Below are positions 36,268 through 47,643 of a stretch of 64,000 bases of DNA, piece by piece. Source of the DNA: Cohnella nanjingensis (GTDB lineage: Bacteria; Bacillota; Bacilli; Paenibacillales; Paenibacillaceae). The notes under the pieces are model-generated. The model worked only from the letters and a program-made list of their open reading frames with translations. It was not told where the DNA came from and did not search any database. The stretch's first letter is position 1. Each line of letters starts with the position of its first letter. The position numbers and the translations under genes were made by a program. Location: positions 1-64,000 of the forward strand of contig NZ_JACJVP010000027.1 of the NCBI RefSeq assembly GCF_014212125.1, written 5' to 3'.

Positions 36268-36352
36268 GCTTTATTCCCCTTTTTCGAAGATAGTGTATGA
36301 AATACGTCGAATGACGTTTTCCACCGGAAATGGCGTTTGCGATCTTCATCAT

Positions 36353-36370
36353 TCTGGTATCGTTACCACA
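36353..36370. promoter_or_regulatory. TCTGGTA-type operator before the LplA-like gene
   Basis: TCTGGTATCGTTACCACA differs from a full palindrome by few bases. It covers the last codons of the LplB-like gene and lies 86 bases before the binding-protein start. Confidence 0.6.
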
Positions 36371-37307
36371 ATGAGGTATCGGAAACTTTGCGCGAGATGC
36401 GGTTCGCCAGAACGACGAGCACGAGTCCGATCAAGCCCTGCATCATGCCGACGGCGGTCGCGTAGCCGTACTGCCCGCTCTGCAAACCTACGCGGATGAT
36501 GTACGTATCCAGAATGTCGGACAGCTGCATGTTGCCCGGCGTTCGCAGCAGGTACAGCTGGTCGAAGCCGGCGGAGAGAATGTTGCCGAGCGACAGGATG
36601 AAGAGGATGACGATGGTCGGCATGATCGACGGGAGCGTGATGCTCCAGACTTCCCTGAGCTTGCCGGCCCCGTCGATCTTGGCCGCTTCGTACATATCCG
36701 GGTTGACGCCCGAGATGGCGGCCATATAGATAATCGAGTCCCAGCCGATCGACTTCCACAGGTGACTGCCGAACATGATCTGGTAAAAGTACTTCGGATC
36801 CATCATGTAGTACGTGCTGCCGTCGCCGCCCATGCCCGAGATCAGTTGGTTGAGCAGTCCGGTATCCGGCGCGAGCACGCGCTGGATCAAGCCGACTACG
36901 ACGACCCAGGACAGGAAGTGCGGCAAGTACATGACGCTCTGCGAGACGTTCTTGAACCACTTGGCGCGGACCTCGTTGAACATGAGCGCCAGGATGATCG
37001 GGAAAGGCAAGTACAGGAACAGCTTCATGGCGCTGATGATCAGGGTGTTCTTGATCAGTTGGCCGCTCTGATACGAGCTGAAGAATGTCTTGAAGTAATC
37101 GAATCCTACCCACGGACTTCCTAGAATGCCTTTGTTGAACTTGTACTCCTTGAAGGCGAGCAGCAATCCGCCCATCGGAATGTACGAGAAGACGATGAAG
37201 AAAGCGATGCAGGGCAACAACATGTAGTACAAGTACCGATGCTGCACGACGCTTTTCCATAAAGCGCTTCCACGACCGTCTGACCGGGTTGTCTTCTTTT
37301 GCTGCAT
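36363..37307 (-). CDS. LplB-like ABC sugar importer permease
   Basis: A 314-aa permease of the LplB type with six predicted membrane helices and the EAA loop MYEAAKIDGAGKLREVWSITLP. It is the first gene of the operon that runs to 26751. Upstream are a TCTGGTA-type site (37368) and a TAAACGCTTA site (37427), and AAAGCGCTT lies at codon 14-16 as a possible intragenic catabolite site. AGGTGAT precedes the ATG. Confidence 0.92.
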   Translation of the reverse strand: MQQKKTTRSDGRGSALWKSVVQHRYLYYMLLPCIAFFIVFSYIPMGGLLLAFKEYKFNKGILGSPWVGFDYFKTFFSSYQSGQLIKNTLIISAMKLFLYLPFPIILALMFNEVRAKWFKNVSQSVMYLPHFLSWVVVVGLIQRVLAPDTGLLNQLISGMGGDGSTYYMMDPKYFYQIMFGSHLWKSIGWDSIIYMAAISGVNPDMYEAAKIDGAGKLREVWSITLPSIMPTIVILFILSLGNILSAGFDQLYLLRTPGNMQLSDILDTYIIRVGLQSGQYGYATAVGMMQGLIGLVLVVLANRISRKVSDTSLW

Positions 37308-37367
37308 GAGTCTGGATCACCTGCTTTGTCGGATTCGGCCCTGGCGTCGGTTCTCTTCGCCGCCGTT

Positions 37368-37385
37368 TCTGGTAGCGATTCCAGA
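37368..37385. promoter_or_regulatory. TCTGGTA-type operator before the LplB-like gene
   Basis: TCTGGTAGCGATTCCAGA: arms TCTGG/CCAGA perfect, inner bases one off. It lies 61 bases before the start of the operon's first gene. Confidence 0.65.
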
Positions 37386-37426
37386 TGCAGCGAAAAAAAG
37401 AGAGGATGTTGCCGGGACCTTTATTG

Positions 37427-37436
37427 TAAACGCTTA
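37427..37436. promoter_or_regulatory. TAARCGCTTA-type site before the LplB-like gene
   Basis: TAAACGCTTA within tgTAAACGCTTAac, 120 bases upstream of the start. It is related to the sites at 45408, 54030 and 54139 and to CcpA cre elements. Confidence 0.5.
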
Positions 37437-37484
37437 ACTGTCTCGAGTGTAACACTTCCGGCTCGTGTTGACTACAGTCTTTTT

Positions 37485-38195
37485 TTATTTTTTTTGGAGC
37501 CGGATCAGACGCTCCGGCCGTCTTGTCGTAATGGCATCAACTCCCATCCCGCCGTATTTCTTCATCGCCGTCTCGTCGTTCACGGTATAGACCCAGACCA
37601 GAAGGCCACGGGCATGGGCGGCTTCGACCATCTCCCTGCGGCAGGTCCGGGCGTTCATATTCAAGCCCGCGTAGCCGCCTGCCGCCGCCGCGTCGCACGC
37701 CGAATCGGCGAACGACGCATAACGCAGCATTTGAACCGGCGAGAGGAAGTCCGGCGTATTCAGCATCGCCCGGACGTCCGGATAATGCGCCGCGATGCCG
37801 TCCGTGCAGCCGGTGACGTAGACGCGCCCGGCCGCGTTCAAGCGGCGGACGAGATCCATTGCGGGCGCGACGGCGTCCGCAGACTTGACGTCCAGGTTCA
37901 GGCGCGTGCCTTCGCGCTCCGACAGCCGGATCGCCTGCTCGAGCGAAGCGAGCTCGTACTCGCGGTAGATCGGGTCCAGCCGACAACGGACCTCGGGCCG
38001 GTTCAACGCTTCGTACGCCTGCGTGCGAAGAAGCGGCGAATCGTCATGCAGCAGGACCGGCGTGCCGTCGCCGGCGACGCGGACGTCGACCTCGACGATG
38101 TCGGCGCCGATGCGCATCCCTTCGAGGAACGATTCGACCGTGTTGTCCGGATGGACGCCGCAGCCCGTATGGGCCGCAACGAGCGTGTGACGCAT
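37485..38195 (-). CDS. Glycerophosphodiester phosphodiesterase-like protein, atypical active site
   Basis: A 236-aa GDPD-fold protein. The general pattern is present: AHTGCGVHPDNT, IVEVDV (the ExD metal pair) and VLLHDDSPLLRT with the second catalytic His. However, the usual HRG is HTG, so the phosphate-binding Arg is Thr; PENT is PDNT; and the usual IExK is LDVK. It may hydrolyse an unusual phosphodiester or be impaired. No signal peptide is seen, so it would be cytoplasmic. It starts 2 bases after the GH125 stop, so it is coupled to the mannosidases. The phosphodiester substrate is inferred. Confidence 0.78.
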   Translation of the reverse strand: MRHTLVAAHTGCGVHPDNTVESFLEGMRIGADIVEVDVRVAGDGTPVLLHDDSPLLRTQAYEALNRPEVRCRLDPIYREYELASLEQAIRLSEREGTRLNLDVKSADAVAPAMDLVRRLNAAGRVYVTGCTDGIAAHYPDVRAMLNTPDFLSPVQMLRYASFADSACDAAAAGGYAGLNMNARTCRREMVEAAHARGLLVWVYTVNDETAMKKYGGMGVDAITTRRPERLIRLQKK

Positions 38196-38197
38196 GG

Positions 38198-39508
38198 CTA
38201 GCCGCTCCTCTCTTCGTCCAGCTCGCCTTGCTTCAGGAGATCGTAGACGAACTCGGCGAACAGGCTGTTGGACCAGGCGAACCATGGCCTCGTGAACTGG
38301 GCCGGATCGTCCGCATGGAACCCTTCGTGCATGCAGCCCGCGTCCGCGTCGGTGGACGTCAGCAGCTCGAGCAGCCGGAGCCGCTCGGCCGGATCGTCCG
38401 AGGTGAGCCCCTGCATGGAGAGGGCGATGTGCCAGATGTACCGGTCCGGCGTATGCGGGCTGCCGATGCCGCTCGCGGCCTTGCCTTCGTAATAGTACGG
38501 ATTGTCGGCGCTCAGGATGAAGCGCCGCGTATTGCGGTAAACGGGATCGTCGGCCGGTCTGTATCCGATGTACGGGATCGACAGCAGACTCGGCACGTTG
38601 GCGTCGTCCATCAGATGATGGTTGCCGTAGCCGTCCGTCTCGTAGGCGTAGATCTTGCCGTATTCGGGATGCACGTACGTGCCGTACGTCTCGATGCCGT
38701 ATTCGATCTCTTCCTTGAGCGTCTCCGCGGCTTTCCGCAGCTCCTCGTCCGCGTAGACTTCGGCCGCGATCTCCGCGACGTAGCCGAGCGCGACGGCCGC
38801 GAACATGTTGGCGGGCACGAGATAGCCGTGGGTGCAGGCGTCGTCGCTCGGCCGGAAGCCCGACCAGGTCATGCCGGTGTAGTTCACCGGCATCCCTCTC
38901 CCTTCGTTGCGCAGCGTATCGGTCGGCGGACCGTCCAGCCGCTGGAACCGGTACGGCGAGCGCTCGCCGTGACGCTGCTCGGTCCGCCACAGGCGAATGA
39001 TCTGCCGGACGGCGGACCGGTACGTCTCGTCGAACGGCGAAGCGCGACCGGTCGCCCGCCAGTACAAATAGCTAAGCTGAATCGGATAGCACAGCGAATC
39101 GATCTCGTACTTGCGCTCCCACACCCACGGGCTCAGCTCGGTCAGATCCCAATCGTACCGCTGATCGTTCGCGCGCTCGTTGAAGGCGTTCGCGTACGGG
39201 TCGATCCCGATGTAGAAGAACTGGCGGCGAAGCAGCCCCTCGATGATCTCCCGCAGCGCCTCGTCCTCCGCCGCGAGCGGCAGATAGTGGCGGACTTGGG
39301 CGCTGGAGTCGCGCAGCCACATCGCGGGGATGTCGCCGGTGAAGACGAACGAAGTGCCGTCCGGCAGCCGTCGCGTCGTCGAAGCGAGCGTGCTCGCGAA
39401 GCAGCGCTTGAACAGGTCCAGGAGCTTCGGCCTCCCCGCCAGTCTCGCGTCCGCTTCCGCGTAAAGCCGTTCGAGCGCCGGCGTATGGATCGCCTCTCCC
39501 GTCATCAT
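38198..39508 (-). CDS. GH125 exo-alpha-1,6-mannosidase
   Basis: A 436-aa GH125 enzyme, an inverting (alpha/alpha)6-barrel exo-mannosidase specific for alpha-1,6-mannose in characterised bacterial members. Signatures: DIPAMWLRDSSAQ (59-71), TWSGFRPSDDACTHGYLVPANMFA, LMDDANVPSLLSIPYIGY and the C-terminal HEGFHADDP. It lacks a signal peptide, so it acts on imported oligosaccharides. The first of two adjacent ATGs (39508) follows GAGAGGAGA. It lies 29 bases after GH38 and directly before the GDPD-like gene. Confidence 0.93.
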   Translation of the reverse strand: MMTGEAIHTPALERLYAEADARLAGRPKLLDLFKRCFASTLASTTRRLPDGTSFVFTGDIPAMWLRDSSAQVRHYLPLAAEDEALREIIEGLLRRQFFYIGIDPYANAFNERANDQRYDWDLTELSPWVWERKYEIDSLCYPIQLSYLYWRATGRASPFDETYRSAVRQIIRLWRTEQRHGERSPYRFQRLDGPPTDTLRNEGRGMPVNYTGMTWSGFRPSDDACTHGYLVPANMFAAVALGYVAEIAAEVYADEELRKAAETLKEEIEYGIETYGTYVHPEYGKIYAYETDGYGNHHLMDDANVPSLLSIPYIGYRPADDPVYRNTRRFILSADNPYYYEGKAASGIGSPHTPDRYIWHIALSMQGLTSDDPAERLRLLELLTSTDADAGCMHEGFHADDPAQFTRPWFAWSNSLFAEFVYDLLKQGELDEERSG

Positions 39509-39537
39509 GTTCGGTTCTCCTCTCTCGCTCTCCGTCC

Positions 39538-42657
<3,120 letters not shown>

Positions 42658-42692
42658 GATATGCAGGTCTCCTTGCCTTGTATTTGATTCGG

Positions 42693-43403
42693 CTATGCGG
42701 CGAGGCTCGCGGTCTCCAGACCGACGACGCCTTCCATGCCGATCAGCTTCGCGATCGCTTCCTCGTATTTCTGCGCCTTCTTCAGCTTGACTTGCAACCG
42801 GATCGTCAGGTAGCGGTCGCCGGTCGCGGCCGATTCCTCATCGACTTCGACCGAGAGCTTATTGATCAATAGCCCGCATTGGTTCAGGTGCGCCAGCATG
42901 TAGCCCACGCCGGACGACGACTGCTCCATCTTGATCAGCAGCTCGCGCACCGTCTTCGACCGGGAGAACAGCTTCTCGATCTTGTTCAGGACGAACAAGC
43001 TCATCACCACCAGTATCGTCGAGATGACCGCGCCGTAATAGAAACCGGCGCCGGCGGACAGCCCGATCGCCGCGGAGACCCATAAGGAGGCCGCCGTCGT
43101 CAGGCCGGAGACGGTCGGCCCCGTCCGCATGATCGTGCCCGCGCCCAGGAAGCCGATGCCGCTGATGACCTGCGCGGCGAGCCGCGCCGGATCGAGGCGG
43201 ACGTTCGGATCGGTCGCGAAGGCGGCGAAGCCGTACATCGACAACAGGACGATGACCGCCGATCCCAGGCAGACGAGGATGTGCGTCCGGAAGCCGGCGG
43301 AATGCCCGCCGAGTTCCCGCTCGAAGCCGATCAGGCCGCCGAGCGCCAGCGCCAAGAGCAGCCGCAGCGTCATCTCGGTCAGGCCGATGTGCCAGACGGC
43401 CAT
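42693..43403 (-). CDS. MgtC/SapB family membrane protein
   Basis: A 236-aa protein with about five membrane helices in residues 5-140 (LALGGLIGFERELGGHSAGFRTHILVCLG and SGIGFLGAGTIMR are family hallmarks), followed by a cytoplasmic ACT-like domain. MgtC proteins help cells cope with low magnesium or acid stress; in Salmonella MgtC inhibits the F-ATPase. GAGGAGGG precedes the ATG. It sits between the isomerase gene (33 bases) and GH38 (35 bases) in an otherwise sugar-related series, an odd place that may be accidental. Confidence 0.9.
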   Translation of the reverse strand: MAVWHIGLTEMTLRLLLALALGGLIGFERELGGHSAGFRTHILVCLGSAVIVLLSMYGFAAFATDPNVRLDPARLAAQVISGIGFLGAGTIMRTGPTVSGLTTAASLWVSAAIGLSAGAGFYYGAVISTILVVMSLFVLNKIEKLFSRSKTVRELLIKMEQSSSGVGYMLAHLNQCGLLINKLSVEVDEESAATGDRYLTIRLQVKLKKAQKYEEAIAKLIGMEGVVGLETASLAA

Positions 43404-43436
43404 ATCCGACCCTCCTCTCGCGCGATCGCCGTCCCG

Positions 43437-44207
43437 CTACACGGAACGGGCGATCTCGGTTTCCATCCGCATCAGATTGTCGAAGCTGAGCGCCAGACTG
43501 TCCAACGGAGGTCCCGGACAGTAATCCTGTTCGACGGCGTACCATTCCACGCCGTTCCGTTCGCCCCAACGGAGAATCGGCACGAAGTCGATGCTGCCGG
43601 TGCCGATCGCCGCGAACGTCCGCGCCTCGTCCGCCGTCATGTCCTTCAAGTGGAGGATGGGCATTCGGTTCGCGTATGCCTGAATGTAGGTCAGCGGATC
43701 GAGTCCGGCCTTCTTCACCCAGTACGTATCGATCTCCGCGTACACGGGACGGCCCGGGTCCAGCTCCAGCACGTAATCCAGCGCGTAGCCGCCTTCCATG
43801 CGCGTATGAAATTCGAAGTCATGATTGTGGTAGCCGACCCGAAATCCTTGGCCCGCGACCTTGCCGGCCGCTTCGCGCAGGTCGCTTCGCACGCTGGCGT
43901 AGCCCGCCGGATTCATGAGCGCGTCGGGCAGCGAGTGGCAGATAAAGTCCCGGGTGCCGAACAATCTGGCTTCCTCTAGGACGGCGGGCAGATCGTGCTT
44001 CATCCGCTCCAGGCCGACATGCATGCCGGCGGTCCGCAGGCCGAGCTCGTTCATGACCGCGGCGATCTCCTTCGGATCGTTGCCGTGCAGGCCGTCGATC
44101 TGGACGGCGGTCCAGCCCATGCGCGCAAGCTCCCGGAGCGTGCCGGGAAAGTCGCGCCTCAGCTCGTTGCGCAGCGTGTACAGCTGCGCGGCCAGCTTGT
44201 GTCTCAT
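43437..44207 (-). CDS. Sugar phosphate isomerase/epimerase (IolE/IolI-like TIM barrel)
   Basis: A 256-aa xylose-isomerase-like TIM barrel of the AP endonuclease-2 fold. Metal-binding residues are in VGYHNHDFEF, VYAEIDTYWVKKAG and ILHLKDM. Such proteins isomerise, epimerise or dehydrate sugars and inososes; IolI and IolE are relatives. The ATG overlaps the stop of the aldo/keto reductase gene (ATGA), so the two enzymes are probably used together, for example oxidation or reduction followed by epimerisation. The exact reaction is not assignable. Confidence 0.87.
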   Translation of the reverse strand: MRHKLAAQLYTLRNELRRDFPGTLRELARMGWTAVQIDGLHGNDPKEIAAVMNELGLRTAGMHVGLERMKHDLPAVLEEARLFGTRDFICHSLPDALMNPAGYASVRSDLREAAGKVAGQGFRVGYHNHDFEFHTRMEGGYALDYVLELDPGRPVYAEIDTYWVKKAGLDPLTYIQAYANRMPILHLKDMTADEARTFAAIGTGSIDFVPILRWGERNGVEWYAVEQDYCPGPPLDSLALSFDNLMRMETEIARSV

Positions 44208-45133
44208 TCGGGCAGCTCCTCTCTCTCCAGGTTCAGCCACGCGAGCTCGGGTCCGGTGAGCGCGAGCCGCTCGGCTTCCAAGGAATCCTTCAGCTCCGCC
44301 TCGCTGCGCGGTCCGATGATCGCGGCGGTCGGGTAAGGACGCTGGAGCACGTACGCGAGCGCGATCTGCGTCGCGGAGACGCCTTTGTCCGCGGCGAGTC
44401 GACGCGCCCGCTCGTAGCGGCGCCAGTTGTCGTTGCTGTAGTACACCCGCGCCATCTCCGCGTTCGAGCGGTCTTCGGGGGAGAACAAGCCGGAGAAGAA
44501 GCCGCCCGCCTGCGCCGACCAGGCCAGGAGCGGAATCTGCGTCCGTTCGTGCCATTCGCGGGTCGCCTCGTCCGCCGCGACGCACCCGGGCCATCTCGGC
44601 TCGTTGGCCGTCGCCAGCGCCAGGTTCGTGCTGCTGAACGAGAAGCCGGACAAGCCGTGCGCCTCGGCGTAATCGTTCGCTTCCTGAATGCGCTCGCGCG
44701 TCCAGTTGGAGGCGCCGAACGCGCGGATGCGGCCGTCCGCCAAATGGCGGTTCAGCTCCTCGACGATAGGGCCGACCGGCGCTTCCGGATCGTCGCGATG
44801 AAGCGCATACAGATCGATGTAAGTCGTGCCCAGCCGTTCCAGGCTCTCGTTCAAGTCTTTGCGGATCGCCTCCGGGTTGACCCTCGCCCCCGGACTCCCG
44901 TCGTCGTGATGGGCCCCCTTGGTCAGGATGACCAGCCGCTCGCGATTCCCTCTCTCCCGCATCCAGGCGCCGAGGATCTTCTCGGCCTGGGTATACTGAT
45001 GCGCGGTATCGATCGTCGTACCCCCGGCGTCCGCGAACGCGTCGAGCATTTCCGTTCCGTTCAGCTTCCGCAAGTCGCCCGTCCCCATAATGAGGCGCGA
45101 CAGCCGAATACCGTTCACCGTCATGAATGCCAT
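44204..45133 (-). CDS. Aldo/keto reductase
   Basis: A 309-aa NADPH-dependent aldo/keto reductase. The catalytic Asp/Tyr region is TIDTAHQYTQAEKILGAWM, the Lys/His segment LVILTKGAHHDD and YALHRDDP, and the cofactor-binding end PTAAIIGPRSEAELKDSL. AGGAGGAG precedes the ATG. It is the first gene of the operon reaching to 37485. Upstream lie a TCTGGTA-type palindrome (45247) and a TAAGCGCTTA site (45408), both shared with other units in the window. Substrate unknown; a sugar or keto-sugar is likely by context. Confidence 0.9.
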   Translation of the reverse strand: MAFMTVNGIRLSRLIMGTGDLRKLNGTEMLDAFADAGGTTIDTAHQYTQAEKILGAWMRERGNRERLVILTKGAHHDDGSPGARVNPEAIRKDLNESLERLGTTYIDLYALHRDDPEAPVGPIVEELNRHLADGRIRAFGASNWTRERIQEANDYAEAHGLSGFSFSSTNLALATANEPRWPGCVAADEATREWHERTQIPLLAWSAQAGGFFSGLFSPEDRSNAEMARVYYSNDNWRRYERARRLAADKGVSATQIALAYVLQRPYPTAAIIGPRSEAELKDSLEAERLALTGPELAWLNLEREELPE

Positions 45134-45246
45134 CGTTTCACTCCTCCTGCAAGCCGCGTCCTTCCGCAGCGCTCCGTCGGGCTATTCCGCCCTGGAACGC
45201 CCGGATCGCCGCTCTAGCCGCCTTCTGTCTTCTATCCTTTTATGAT

Positions 45247-45264
45247 TCTGGTAACGATACCAGA
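45247..45264. promoter_or_regulatory. TCTGGTA-type operator before the aldo/keto reductase operon
   Basis: TCTGGTAACGATACCAGA has perfect 7-bp arms around ACGA and lies 114 bases upstream of the first gene. It is nearly identical to the palindrome inside the PfkB gene. Confidence 0.7.
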
Positions 45265-45407
45265 AAAACGTCTTGAGAAGACGAGGACCGATATCCAATT
45301 GTCTGGCGGCCCTCGTCCGAGAGAATGCTGATCGTTATAGTTTGGCGGTTCAAAGCTCCCCTGCCGTCTGAAGCGAATCCGATTGGATCTCGCCGCCGCG
45401 GGTGGGG

Positions 45408-45417
45408 TAAGCGCTTA
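45408..45417. promoter_or_regulatory. TAAGCGCTTA site before the aldo/keto reductase operon
   Basis: A perfect 10-bp palindrome (gTAAGCGCTTAa) between the aldo/keto reductase operon and the LacI gene of the inositol operon. Confidence 0.55.
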
Positions 45418-45475
45418 ATTTCATATTAAAAGATCCCGCCGGAATGCACAACCCTTTTTTCTCGCAAAGCGCAAG

Positions 45476-45511
45476 AAAAAACATTGAACGGGCTGCGAAG
45501 CCATCCCGTTC
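45476..45511 (-). terminator. Terminator of the inositol operon
   Basis: GAACGGG (45486-45492) pairs with CCCGTTC (45505-45511); the minus strand then reaches TTTTTT after four bases. It lies 235 bases after the LacI stop. Confidence 0.6.
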
Positions 45512-45542
45512 GGCCAGGACAGATCTGCGGCGGAACCGCCGA

Positions 45543-45590
45543 ACGGATCTTCGGAGGCGGCGCGGGACGGATCTTCGGAGGCGGCGCGGG
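45543..45590. repeat. 24-bp direct repeat, two exact copies
   Basis: The unit beginning acggatcttcggaggcgg is repeated head to tail (45543-45566, 45567-45590) and a third copy has begun. It lies in the gene-free interval 45134-45745, in the presumed 3' leader of the LacI transcript. Confidence 0.85.
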
Positions 45591-45745
45591 ACGGAGGTCG
45601 CCGCGGGATTCCTCGAATTCCCCGAGCGTCGGCGATACGTTCGGTCGCGCGGCGCCGTCGCACGAATCCCCCTCCGCGAGACCTGCTCACAGCGAGCCCC
45701 TCCGGCCGCCGCATACCCGCGGCGGAGGCTGCCGCCGAGCTCGCG

Positions 45746-46747
45746 TCAAGCCGGCCCCGTCGACTGCCGCACCACGAGCTCGGGCCGCACGACGAGGCGG
45801 CTCTTCGCGGCTTCCCGCTCCTCGAGATCCTGCATGAGCAGGTTCACGGCCTGCTTGCCCATATGCTCGATCGGCTGCGCGATCGTCGTCAGCTGCGGAT
45901 CGGTCACGGTCGCCAGAATCGTATTGTCGAAGCCGACGATCGAGACGTCCTCGGGCACGCGAAGTCCCAGCTCCTTCGCCGCCTGGATGGCGCCGATCGC
46001 GAGCAGATCGTTGCAGCAGAACAGCGCGGTCGGCCGGTCGGCAGCGCCGAGCAAGCCCAACGCCGCCGCTTTGCCGTGCGCGATCTGGAAGTCGCAGATA
46101 ACCGCGTCCGATTCGCGGAAGGCGATGCCCCGCTCGTCTAGCGCCCGGCGGAAGCCGCGTACCCGGTTGCGGCTGCTCGCGACCTTCAAGTCTTCGGCGA
46201 GCACGCCGAACCGCGTATGGCCGAGGTCGAGCAGATGCTCCGCGGCCATCCGGCCGCCCAGATCGTCGTCGACGACGACGGTGTGCACGGGGAGGTCCGG
46301 CATCTCCCGGGAGATGAGCGCGACCGGGATCTTGCGGTTCAACAAGCGCTGAACGAGCTCCGAGTTGTCCACGCCGGTCCCGATGACGATCCCGTCGACG
46401 CTTTTCTTCAGCAGCAGGCCGATATACTTCTCCACCCGCTCGTCCCGGTTGTCCGTGCTGCAGATGACGACGCTATAGCCCGTCCGATGCCCCTGATCCT
46501 CGATGGCGCGGGCGATCTCCGCGAAGTACGGGTTCGAGATATCCGGCACCAGCAGCCCCAGCGTGAACGTCTGCTTGCCCGCCAGCGCCGTCGCGATCAT
46601 GCTCGGCTGATAGTTAAGTCGCTCCATCACCTGCAGCACTTCCCGGCGCTTCTCCGCGCTGATCCGGCCCTTGCCGTTGATCACCTTGGAGACGGTCGCG
46701 ATGGACACGTTCGCCTCCTTGGCGATGTCGTAGATCGTTGCCTTCAT
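45746..46747 (-). CDS. LacI family regulator of the inositol operon
   Basis: A 333-aa LacI/GalR protein with helix-turn-helix TIYDIAKEANVSIATVSKVI and core GLLVPDISNPYFAEIARAIE. The ATG at 46747 is chosen since GAGGG is 9 bases upstream; an ATG at 46756 is too close to it. It lies 71 bases after iolB with no terminator between, so it is probably the last gene of the iol operon. In B. subtilis iol is controlled by a DeoR-type IolR; here this LacI would do it, perhaps through TAAGCGCTTA-like sites. Confidence 0.9.
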   Translation of the reverse strand: MKATIYDIAKEANVSIATVSKVINGKGRISAEKRREVLQVMERLNYQPSMIATALAGKQTFTLGLLVPDISNPYFAEIARAIEDQGHRTGYSVVICSTDNRDERVEKYIGLLLKKSVDGIVIGTGVDNSELVQRLLNRKIPVALISREMPDLPVHTVVVDDDLGGRMAAEHLLDLGHTRFGVLAEDLKVASSRNRVRGFRRALDERGIAFRESDAVICDFQIAHGKAAALGLLGAADRPTALFCCNDLLAIGAIQAAKELGLRVPEDVSIVGFDNTILATVTDPQLTTIAQPIEHMGKQAVNLLMQDLEEREAAKSRLVVRPELVVRQSTGPA

Positions 46748-46818
46748 GACAGTCATCCCTCTTTTTCCGTCAACCTATTGATCTCATTATAGGGAAAAGA
46801 GGGGTTGGGCGCCACGCT

Positions 46819-47643
46819 TCATTCCGCGGTCTTCGCCGGCTTCGGCATCAGCCAGGCGTGGCTCGGGTCGTTGTAGAACCGCCAGGTCCGGGTCGGGCCG
46901 GCCATGACGTTCAAGTAGTAGACGTCGTACCCGGGCGGCGCCGATACGGGATGATAGCCCTTCGGCACGAGCACGGCCTCCCCGTCCCCCACGCTCAGCG
47001 TCTCGTCCAGCGCGCGGTCGTCCGTATAAACGCGCTGGACGGCGAAGCCCTGCTCCGGCTGCACGCGGTAGTAGTACGTCTCCTCCAGCAGCGACTCGTC
47101 CGGCAAAGCGTCGCGGTCGTGCTTGTGGGGCGGATAGCTGGACCAGTGGCCGTTCGGGGTGAACACTTCGACGACCAGCAGGCCGTGCGCCGGCTCCGAC
47201 TCGGGCAGGATGTTGTGCACCAGCCGCGCCATGTTCCCCTCTCCCCGATGCTCAACGCCGACGTCGTCCGGCCGGATCAAGCGGGCCGGCCGTTCGCCGC
47301 CGCCCGGCGCCCAGCATACGGCGAGCTGGAGATCCGACGCGGCCGTCACATCGAAGCCGTCGCCGGACGGGACGTATACCGAGTAGGGCGGCGTGCGTTC
47401 GAAGACGCTCATCCGTCCCCCGATCCCGGACCAGGAGATGCGATCGGTCGCGACGCGGGCGAGTCCGCCGAGGAGCACGAGGCACGCTTCCCGTTCGTCC
47501 GTTCGACGCGTCAGTCTCTGTCCTTGCTTCAGTTCGTAGACTTCGAATCCGACATACGACCAACCGGCCGATTCCGGCGTAATCCGTAGAACGTTGCCTT
47601 CGGCATCCGGCGCCGCCTGCGGCTTCACGATGAGTTCGCTCAT
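46819..47643 (-). CDS. iolB: 5-deoxy-glucuronate isomerase
   Basis: A 274-aa bicupin IolB, which isomerises 5-deoxy-D-glucuronate to 2-deoxy-5-keto-D-gluconate in myo-inositol catabolism. Family residues: GHWSSYPPHKHDRDALPDESLLEETYYY with metal-binding His/Glu, VPKGYHPVSAPPGYDVYYLNVMAGP and the ending WRFYNDPSHAWL. ATG overlaps the iolG stop (ATGA); GGAGG precedes it. Confidence 0.95.
   Translation of the reverse strand: MSELIVKPQAAPDAEGNVLRITPESAGWSYVGFEVYELKQGQRLTRRTDEREACLVLLGGLARVATDRISWSGIGGRMSVFERTPPYSVYVPSGDGFDVTAASDLQLAVCWAPGGGERPARLIRPDDVGVEHRGEGNMARLVHNILPESEPAHGLLVVEVFTPNGHWSSYPPHKHDRDALPDESLLEETYYYRVQPEQGFAVQRVYTDDRALDETLSVGDGEAVLVPKGYHPVSAPPGYDVYYLNVMAGPTRTWRFYNDPSHAWLMPKPAKTAE

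Noticed and set aside
37446..37503. CCGGCTC...GAGCCGG inverted repeat around the GDPD-like stop as a terminator
   Set aside because: The A/T runs lie inside the loop rather than after the stem, so it does not fit an intrinsic terminator on either strand.
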